Shown in pieces: positions 56,001-64,000 of a DNA stretch of 64,000 nt. Source of the stretch: Branchiostoma floridae (taxonomy: Eukaryota > Chordata > Leptocardii > Amphioxiformes > Branchiostomatidae); the NCBI RefSeq assembly GCF_000003815.2, contig NC_049982.1, forward strand, positions 17,940,865-18,004,864. Reading direction: 5' to 3'. A program made the translations under genes and the position numbers. Position 1 is the stretch's first letter. Each line of letters begins with the position of its first letter. The notes below the pieces were generated by a model, which did not search any database, was not told the origin of the DNA, and worked only from the letters and a program-made list of their open reading frames with translations.

Positions 56001-59000
56001 CGCTCCCAGGGCCTGACACTCGCTGTAACAGGCTCCCCTGTCATACTGACAGGACTGGAGGAAGAACTCGTAGTCCACAACGTCATGGCATGCACCAAAT
56101 GGGCCTTCTGGGTCCTGGGGAATCATCAGGATAAATCATTTAGTCATGTTGGTCATACAAGAACTTCCATATGCACTGTACTGTGTTTCCTATATTCATA
56201 GCACAGGTTATTCTTAGCACAGGACAACTTGTCCAAGACAACTCCACTGAGACATAATGTAGTTAGACAAAGTGATGACAGTGAACAATGCAATTTCTGA
56301 GAGGACTGGTCACAGGAGTTCAGGTCTGGTCACAGGAGTGATATATTTAGACTTATTGATACATGTACATGTACATGTACTTACTGTGATGATATCACAA
56401 GGGGACTGGTCACAGGGTGTTGAGGGGGTGGCAGTGGGCTTGGGTTCAGGAATGCAGCTGTTGGATGGGCTGTCGGGATTATCCACCTTCCAGTCACAGG
56501 AGCAGTTGTTGTAGTCATTCATGATGGTCCCCTCCCTATCCTGGCAGTCGTCCGTTTTGTTGTTATTACAAGGACCTGAATGCAGGGGAAGTGGGTTGAA
56601 CAGTAGGCTGAGTAGGGCTGACATGGAGTGTGTAATGTTGCTACATGTTCATGCATTTGTATGTACAATCATCATTAGTCCTTTTACTGTTTTACTGAAG
56701 CATTACAAGATATCATGAAATAAAGAATTGGCTTATATTAGCACTGTTAAAAAAAGTCATGCCTAAGCTATTTATCTTAAAAGATTATTACCACATGCTG
56801 TGAGTATGATTAGTTGTTTTTCATCTTTTTCCAGTTACCTGAAATTAGCTTTTGGGCAAACCTTTAGAAGTGACAAACTGAATGTCAACAATGATGAATA
56901 AGTATCAGCTTCCTTTCTACAACAACGTTTATTACATATCAAGTAAAAATTTAGGGTTCATTAATATCCTATTACATGTACATCTGCATGCTGTAGAACA
57001 GAACAGAGAAGATAGAGGGCCTTTGGGTACGGAATAAAGAAACTAAAAAACCTGTTAAAACTAACATTACAGTGCAGCAGTAACAACATGCTGGTACTAT
57101 ACCAGCATGTTGCACTGTAACAATAGTAAAGACAAGTTCCAGCTATACATTCTGTACTTACCACACAGTCCCTCAGTCTTGCCTGCATACATGGTTGGAG
57201 GCACACTGATGTAGAAGCCACTGCTCAGGAAGTCATACACTACCGTCACATCCAGGGACTGGATCTCCAGCTTGAGTGGGAAGCCCATGGTAGTCACCTT
57301 GCATCCATCTAACTTGAAGGGTGGAGTCCACGATGTTCCATTCACAAGCACCTGAAAGGGGACAGAGACATATATGTAATGGTTGTTTGCACAAGACTGC
57401 AACACTGGTTATTTGAACCTAGGGAAGTTGGATCTACATTATTTTCTTTGTTATATAATTTTGTCAACATATCAAGCAAGTTTCCCAAACAACATTGAGG
57501 TTGAACAATCTAGCATGACTGACAATGCATGTATATTGTATAATTTACTACATAGTTGGTACATTACCTGATGTCCAGTCTTCAGCTCTATAGTATGTCC
57601 CTTGTAGATGACCTTGATCTCCTTGGTGCAGGTGGTGATGGGTGCAACAGTGCACTGAACATTGAAACCCCTGACCTCAAAGTCATGTGGAACGTGGGTG
57701 TCCCTAGCCAGAATGAACTCGCCCTCTCCCTGGAAGTAGAAGTACTCTCCGTCGAAAGAGAAGTAGTGGGGGTCACCGTATCCCTTGCACTCACCTTGGG
57801 GAGGGAAAGTTTGTTACAGATTACTATAGCATAAGAATAGTAACAAAAGTTAACCTACATGTACATGTACATGTACAACAACTGAAATGAAGAAAAAGAT
57901 GGAGAAATGAAAAGAACCAACAATCTATAATTGGTTGCCCTGTAATTTAGCTGTCTTATTCATTTGTCAGACTAACTGATGGTACATGAATCTGTTTGTT
58001 ATAGCTTTTGTTTTTATCATGAAAAACTCATGGCTGACCACTTTTCATTGAGATCATGAGAGAAGAAATAAAATAACTAGACAAAATATATTACAAGAAT
58101 ACATACACATGTATTACATTTTACTTAAGTCCTAACAAATGACAGGATAACCACACACACTGAAGTCCTAATAAATTCAGAGATCAATAATCATATCCTG
58201 ATACAACACAAAAGAAAAAATGCCCAGTAACATGAAAGTTGGCACATATGGCATATCTGTACATACATGGACATTGGTACTCTGGACAGCACACCCCCAC
58301 ATCGATGGGCTGCAGACCATTGGCACAGCTTGGTGGCTCAACCACATCACAAACTTTGCGATTAATGGAAATCACGCCACATGGACGGCACAGGTACAAC
58401 GCTCGCTGGCACTGGTCCCCTGCCTCAAACCAAGTGTCACCAACCTGTAGACAAGTACAGAAAATGTTCACGAATTATTGTTACAGAAAATAGGTTGACT
58501 TGCATGTAGCTCAATGCAATCCTATCTTACCATTTCATACTTACATGTAGGAGTATAGAAGCACATTTCAGGACTACTGCATATACAATGTATACATAGT
58601 TGTCATCCCAAGCAGTGGATATGGGTAGATACTGCCTTTTGACACAATTTTGAATTAAATTTTATAGAATGCACAATATGTTTCAGGGAGCCAATTGCAA
58701 TAGAATATGTTCAATTTCCTTATGATTTCAGCCCCAAAGTCTTCACAGAATTTTCTCCAACACGTGTCTTGAAGTTACTTGAAGCAACAAATAATGTAAT
58801 AATTTTGTCAGTGAAAGGTATGATATTTAAAAAATTGTTCTGATGCACCAGTATCTCAAATTCTCTGCTACATTTTACAAAAGGCATACCAGGATAACAC
58901 TTCTTTGTAGAATTACTTTTAATTAGACAACTTCAATCTAGTGGCTATTGTACCCGTGGTCCAATTCTGAATCTACTTGACATTTTAAGTTCTCTACTGC

Positions 59001-62000
59001 TATTACAAAATCTTTTGTCACCTGTCTTGTTAGACCAGACCCATCAATACAGACATCTGGACACTCGGTAGTACTTGGTGGCAGGAAGGCTGTAGTAGTA
59101 GGTAGGGCTGTTGTAGAAACAGTAGTGGACTCTGTGGTGGTGGGCTGGGTTGTCGTGGAAACTGTGGTGGATTCTGTAGTGGTGGGCTGGGTTGTCATGG
59201 AAACAGTGGTGGATTCTGTATTGATTGTTGTTGTTGGTCTCTTCGTTGTCACTGTGGTTGTTGTTGGTACCTCTGTTGTCATGGTGGTGGTTGTTTTACA
59301 TGAGTCAGGTACATGGCAGCACTGGAACCTCACTTCATAGTCCATGCAGGCCCTCATATTAGTCAAGCTGGAGTTACAGTACAGGCCTGAGTCCACCTCA
59401 CATGTCACCTGAACAGGAAAAACCAACATCAATGCTTAGCAGACAGGACAGACAGATTACAATACATTGACATCCAACATGGATGTAATGTTGATAACAA
59501 ACAAATCATATGGCGAAGACTTACAAAGATTTTTTTATCAACAAATACAGCAAAAAAAATATTTATGTCTGGTCCTTACCCCATTCTGATGATGATCAAT
59601 GAAGTCCAGGCTGGGGTTTTCAGCCAATCGGCACTCGATGCCCATTGGTGTTTCACAGAAGCTGAATCTACTGTGAAGGTTCTCCAATGTCTCCACATCA
59701 TTCAGGTCCATATCTGTGCTGGGATTGTAGGAGTTCATCCAGTCTGTCCAGTTGCAAACGTACCCACAGGACGTTGGGGTGGTTGACTGGACTGTCGTGG
59801 AAACAGTGGTGGATTCTGTAGTGGTGGGCAGGGTTGTCGTGGAAACAGTGGTGGATTCTGTAGTGGGTGGTTGGGTTGGTGATGGAGAACCAGTTGGAGT
59901 CATAACTGTTGTACTTGAAGTTGTCTCTGTGGTAGTGGGCTGGGTTCTTGTAGAAACGGTGGTGGATTCTGCAGTGGTGGGCTGGGCTGTTGTAGAAACT
60001 GTTGTTGTCTGTGTGGTAGTTGGCTGGGTTGTTGTAGAGATTGTTGTAGTTGGTGTGGTGGTTGTCCTCTGAGTTGTCGTGCAGTAGGCTGGCAGAGAAC
60101 AGCACTTCACTCGTATGGAGTAATCATAACAGGTAGGAGCCTCCCTGTGAAAGAAAATACAGAATTATACCACAGTTGGCTCTTATCTAAAATAAACAGT
60201 CTAGTTCTGAAATGATCTAATGTGAGTAAACAAAGCATCAAATTGGTTAAACTACTTAAAAACATACTACATGTACATTGTATTAGGTAAACAAAAGAGG
60301 AAAAGATGAACTTACAATAGATTTGTATACAGAAAGTAAATAGAATGCAAAAAGTCCTATTGATGTTAATAAAAAATACAAAGCATCCCATTGATGTTAA
60401 ATATAGGGCCTGTGCTTTGGGACGGGCGAACGAAAGTACATGTAAATGGTTTTTGACATTGTGTTTAAAGCTTATCATGGACGTAAAACTTTTTAGGTGT
60501 CTGGGAATATTGTACCAGTTAATTACACATTCATATTGAACACTCATTTGGGCTAGAGTTGTTCTCACTGGAGCAATATGTAAATGGATGCTTTGTTGAG
60601 TTTTGTAAGTGTGGAATAGGGAATTAAGATTTTAAAACCATCAAGTGTGTCGGGAAGAGAATCATTTGAAAATTACATTTTAAAAGGTGTGAGCTGAAGT
60701 CTAATTATATCAAAACTATTCAAAATCCTTTTCTTTGTAAATCAAGGCATCTGAGTCTTCTTCCATTCCCTTACCTTGGCTGAAGTTTGGACAGGCACAG
60801 GAGACCTGAGCTGACATCACACTCCACTCCACTTTGCTTGGCACGATTGAAGTCTACATTTGGTGTCATATCCAGACGGCATTCTATGTCATCTGGCTCC
60901 TCACAGAACTCCAGGGAACTTTCCCGCAGATGGGCAAAGGTCTCATTGTCATTGGCTACAAATGAAGCAAACAAATAACATTCAGTCTAAAGCTAGTAAT
61001 TTTTGATCAACTACAACTAGATAAAAAGTAGATGGTAACAAATACTAGTAATCATGATTGGTACACTGATGATCTTCTGTGCCAGTGTCTGTATGATAAT
61101 GAGTACTTACGGACACCAACGCCAGGGTAGTCTGAGTTCATCCACTCTGACCAAACACATGTCTCCTGGCAGTACTCAGTGGTAGTCTCCACAGTTGTGG
61201 TGCCCTCTGTGGTTGTGGATACTGTGGTGGTTGGGGCTGTTGTTAGTTTCTCTGTTGTCATTGTGGTGGTTGCAATTGTCGTCGTTGGTTTCTCAGTTGT
61301 GACTGTGGTGGTTGCAGTTGTTGGTGGTGGTTTCTCTGTTGTGACTGTGGTAGTTGGGCCTGTTGTTGTTGTTGGTCCTGTTGTCATGGTGGTGGTTGTT
61401 TTACATGAGTCAGGCACATGGCAACACTGGAACCTCACTTCATAGTCCATGCAGGCCCTCATATTAGTCAAGCTGGAGTTACAGTACAGGCCTGAGTCCA
61501 CCTCGCATGTCACCTGAACAGGAAAAACCAACATCAATGCTTAGCAGACAGGACAGGCAGATTACAATACATTGACATCCAACATGGATGTAATGTTGAT
61601 AACAAACAAATCATATGGCAAAACATAATAGGTTTTCAATTATAACAAGATATTAATAGCAAATTTCTGTCTGGTCCTTACCCCATTCTGATGATGATCA
61701 ATGAAGTCCAGGCTGGGGTTTTCAGCCAATCGGCACTCGATGCCCATTGGTGTTTCACAGAAGCTGAATCTACTGTGAAGGTTCTCCAATGTCTCCACAT
61801 CATTCATCTCCATATCTGTGCTGGGATTGTAGGAGTTCATCCAGTCTGTCCAGTTGCAAACGTACCCACAGGACGTTGGGGTGGTTTCCAGTTTAGTTGT
61901 TGTAGGCTGTGTTGTTTGCATAGTTGTTGTAGGCTGTGTTGTTTGCATCTCAGTTGTTGTAGGAACTGGTGGTGTTGTGTATTCCTCAGTTGTTGTTGGG

Positions 62001-64000
62001 TGTGTTGTTTCTGTCCTGGTTGTTGTCGGCTGAGTAGTTGTCATCTTAGTTGTTGTGGGTCGGTAAGCTGTAGTTGTGGGTGGCTGGGTTGTGGAATGCG
62101 TGCTGGTTGTGATGGGGGTTGTGGAAATAGTGGTTGTTTGATGTGGTGATGGGGACCCTGTAGGTGTAGCGATGGAGGTGGTACCTTCAGTTGTTATAGA
62201 AGTGGTTGCCTCTGTTGTGGTTGGCTGGGTTGTTGTAGAAACTGTTGTTGTCTCTGTCGTGGTTGGCTGGGTTGTTGTAGAAACTGTTGTAGTTGGTGTG
62301 GTGGTTGGTCTTGTTGTTGTAGGAACAGGTGTAACACACTTTTCACTACAACATTTCACCCTGATCTGATAGTCCTCACAAACTTGACCCTTGCCAGGAA
62401 GCTGGCTGGCATAACAGACCAGACCAGTGGCCTGGTCACAGCTCACACCCTCTGGAAGGGACATCTGAGTACCTTCCATCCCTGCAACTGAGCACTCAAT
62501 GTCCATGGGTGCCTCACAGAATTCATAGGTGTCCCTAAGGTTGTCATAGGTCTCATTCTGGTTAGGGTTACCGCCACTGGGCTCATCTTTGTTCATCCAG
62601 TCTGACCATTCACACATCTCCTCCACATGCTCACATGGGGTTGTGGTAATGATTGTCGTGGAAACAGTGGTGGATTCTGTGGTGGTGGGCTGGGTTGTCG
62701 TGGAAACAGTGGTGGACTCTGTAGTAGTTGGCTGGTACCCGGTGGAAACAGTGGTGGATTCTGTAGTGGTGGGCTGGGTTGTTGTAGAAACAGTACTAGT
62801 GGTGGATTCTGTAGTGGTGGGCTGGCTTGTCGTGGAAACAGTGGTGGATTCTGTAGTGGGTGGTTGGGTTGGTGATGGAGAACCAGTTGGAGTCATAACC
62901 GTTGTACTTGAAGTTGTCTCTGTGGTTGTAGGCTGGGCTGTTGTGGAAACAGTAGTGGTTTCTGTTGTAGTCGGTTGGGTTGTTGTAGAAACTGTTATAG
63001 TTGGTGTGGTGGTTGGCTGGGTTGTTGTAGGAACAGGTGTAACACACTTTTCACTACAACATTTCACCCTGATCTGATAGTCCTCACATACTTGACCCTT
63101 GCCAGGAAGCTGGCTGGCATAACAGACCAGACCAGTGGCCTGGTCACAGCTCACACCCTCTGGAAGGGACATCTGAGTACCTTCCATCCCTGCAACTGAG
63201 CACTCAATGTCCATGGGTGCCTCACAGAATTCATAGGTGTCCCTAAGGTTGTCATAGGTCTCATTCTGGTTAGGGTTACCGCCACTGGGCTCATCTTTGT
63301 TCATCCAGTCTGACCATTCACACATCTCCTCCACATGTTCACATGGGGTTGTGGTAATGATTGTTGTGGAAACAGTGGTGGATTCTGTAGTGGTAGGCTT
63401 GGTTGTTGTGGAAACAGTAGTGGATTCTGTAGTAGTTGGCTGGTACTCTGTGGAAACAGTGGTGGATTCTGTAGTCTTGGTTGTTGTGGCAACAGTAGTG
63501 GATTCTGTAGTAGTTGGTTGGTACTCTGTGGAAACAGTGGTGGATTCTGTAGTGGTAGGTTTGGTTGTTGTGGCAACAGTAGTGGATTCTGTAGTAGTTG
63601 GCTGGTACTCTGTGGAAACAGTGGTGGATTCTGTTGTGGTAGGTTTGGTTGTTGTGGCAACAGTTACTGTAGTGGATTCTGTAGTAGTTGGCTGGTACTC
63701 TGTGGAAACAGTGGTGGATTCTGTAGTGGTAGGTTTGGTTGTTGTGGCAACAGTAGTGGATTCTGTAGTAGTTGGCTGGTACTCTGTGGAAACAGTGGTG
63801 GATTCTGTAGTGGTAGGTTTGGTTGTTGTGGCAACAGTAGTGGGCTCTGTAGTAGTTGGCTGGTACTCTGTGGAAACCAGTGGTGGATTCTGTAGTGGTA
63901 GGTTTGGTTGTTGTGGAAACCAGTGGTGGATTCTGTAGTAGTTGGCTGGTACTCTGTGGAAACCAGTGGTGGATTCTGTAGTGGTAGGCTCGGTTGTTGT
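49296..64000 (-). CDS. Gel-forming mucin, C-terminal part (22 exons; 5' end outside window)
   Basis: A secreted, disulfide-linked mucus polymer. Exons (minus): >64000-61682, 61513-61111, 60955-60775, 60144-59580, 59408-59022, 58444-58267, 57794-57568, 57351-57162, 56575-56385, 56114-55937, 55733-55551, 55063-54851, 54591-54332, 53977-53774, 53547-53341, 52974-52818, 52292-52159, 51866-51732, 51253-51155, 50865-50682, 50024-49890, 49468-49296; all phases agree. Order N to C: PTS repeats (dense O-glycosylation sites) alternating with five WxxW/CysD domains (CEWSDWM, CNWTDWM, CVWSEWM), a VWC-like exon, a VWD (D4) with GYGDPHYFSFDG, C8 (DPEGPFGACHDVVDYEF...), TIL, several VWC-like Cys modules and a cystine knot ending CDCDTTECEVPTAQP. 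This C-terminal plan (D4-C8-TIL-VWC-CK) is that of vertebrate MUC2/MUC5 and VWF. N-terminal D1-D3 would lie upstream of the window. Confidence 0.95.
52368..52582. mobile_element. TA-flanked foldback MITE in a mucin intron
   Basis: The element at 52370-52580 (211 bp) is palindromic over almost its whole length: ACACTAGTTCACCTTTATTC and GCAGGGTAACC on the left against GGTTACCCTGC and GGAGAAAGGTAAACCAGCGT on the right. Inner arms carry CCGTTGTAT / ATACAACGG. A TA flanks both ends (52368-52369 and 52581-52582), as for Tc1/mariner-type elements. Confidence 0.75.
53341..53977 (-). repeat. Tandem-duplicated VWC-like exons of the mucin
   Basis: Exons 53977-53774 and 53547-53341 encode near-identical modules. 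Both begin GYVLVSS, then (E/Q)D, continue CV and SCEC, and share DNK, VT, ETGCCPHYNC and CNTCP. Both are phase 0 at each end, so whole-exon duplication keeps the frame. The next exon, 52974-52818, is a more distant copy (GYVIHETVDDCGCV). Confidence 0.85.
56385..57794 (-). other. Mucin VWD (D4) domain with GDPH motif
   Basis: Exons 57794-57568, 57351-57162 and 56575-56385. The GDPH codons lie at 57777-57766. After them come YFSFDGEYFYFQGEGEFILA, VPHDFEVRGFNVQC, LKTGHQVLVNGTSW and CGPCNNNKTDDCQDREG, the standard VWD sequence order. In MUC2 and MUC5AC, the Asp-Pro bond of GDPH in D4 can cleave autocatalytically. Confidence 0.85.
59022..61513 (-). repeat. Mucin split WxxW domains and duplicated exon-intron block
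   Basis: The exon ends at 59580 and 61682 (CGYVCNWTDWMNSYNPSTDM ... DHHQNG) and their following exons, starting at 59408 and 61513 (VTCEVDSGLYCNSSLTNMRA), are near-identical. The first ~105 bp next to the acceptor in the introns between them (59409-59515 and 61514-61620) also match almost base for base. A third split WxxW domain, less similar, lies between them (61170-60093, three exons). Thr-rich PTS segments link the domains. Confidence 0.88.
61889..62330 (-). repeat. Degenerate mucin PTS segment
   Basis: A Thr/Pro-rich segment between WxxW domains 2 and 3, with runs such as TTTRTETTHPTTTEE and TTTMQTTQPTTTK. It is less regular than the distal array. Thr and Pro density implies heavy O-glycosylation. 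Confidence 0.85.
62333..63334 (-). repeat. Two nearly identical intronless WxxW domains with PTS linker
   Basis: 63334-63044 and 62618-62333 both encode CEWSDWMNKDEPSGGNPNQ, then ETYDNLRDTYEFCEAPMDIE and the closing VCEDYQIRVKCCSEKC. They differ at only a few bases. Both are uninterrupted inside the large exon, unlike the three downstream WxxW domains. Confidence 0.9.
63345..64000 (-). repeat. Mucin PTS tandem array (84-bp double unit), runs off the window
   Basis: Alternating 42-bp half-units encode TTTESTTVSTEYQP and TTTESTTVATTTKP. At least seven double units are visible, with one 6-bp in-frame insertion near 63665. Three +1 insertions occur in the last 130 bases (see findings). The array continues past the end of the window. 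Confidence 0.9.

Noticed and set aside
56360-56380. TACATG simple repeat, also near 57858
   Set aside because: A short microsatellite with nothing unusual about its placement.
58938-60110. Several separate Thr-rich minus-strand ORFs taken as independent genes
   Set aside because: They are consecutive exons of one mucin gene; phases join across each intron.
62589-63938. Plus-strand frames rich in VVVGWVVVETVVDSV or GNSGGFCS
   Set aside because: They are antisense shadows of the mucin Thr-rich repeats.

Overview
The window is nuclear DNA of an animal, most probably a cephalochordate (amphioxus, Branchiostoma-like). Reasons: many short exons with GT-AG introns, vertebrate-like gene content (BORA, MZT1, a PX-SH3-SH3 NADPH-oxidase organizer, RPS10, POLD1, a gel-forming mucin), dense small DNA transposons, and three runs of N. 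The species call is inference. I built the exon models by reading splice sites and checking that phases agree from exon to exon, so ends may be wrong by a base or two.

Layout. 1-6.5 kb: a possible small gene of unknown function (795-2151), a secreted coiled-coil protein with a Cys-containing fibrinogen/collagen-C-like module (3434-5349, crossing a gap), and a minus-strand retroelement-type nuclease-like ORF (5591-6103). 7.98-14.84 kb: BORA (minus, 10 coding exons) and MZT1 (plus, 3 exons), head to head around a short promoter with CRE, CHR-like and E2F-like sites; both products act at the mitotic spindle. 16.57-21.32 kb: a complete 14-exon NOXO1/NCF1-like gene behind a TATA box. It converges tail to tail on RPS10 (21.55-25.73 kb, minus), which has a 5'-TOP leader and NRF1 and YY1 motifs. 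RPS10 intron 2 holds a 1.26-kb non-autonomous hAT transposon with a perfect 8-bp target duplication. 26.4-28.2 kb: hairpin-repeat DNA around a 415-N gap and two copies of a tRNA-derived repeat.

28.62-45.65 kb: complete POLD1 (24 coding exons, about 1,081 residues), with all exonuclease and polymerase motifs and both C-terminal metal-binding Cys clusters. Its 8.2-kb first intron opens with a 24-bp minisatellite whose unit contains the exon-1 splice donor. The rest of that intron holds degenerate repeats and a reverse-transcriptase relic. 45.65-49.3 kb is intergenic, with two small transposons.

49.30-64.00 kb: the 3' part (22 exons, minus) of a gel-forming mucin. From N to C it has Thr-rich PTS repeats alternating with five WxxW (CysD) domains, a VWC-like module, a D4-type VWD domain with a GDPH motif, C8, TIL, a series of VWC-like modules and a C-terminal cystine knot. 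The 5' end, including any N-terminal D1-D3 assembly, lies beyond the window.

The most unusual signals are the POLD1 donor-carrying minisatellite, the mixed intron structure and recent duplications of the mucin WxxW domains, three +1 insertions in the mucin repeats that sum to a whole codon, and a promoter-like motif cluster inside the hAT element.
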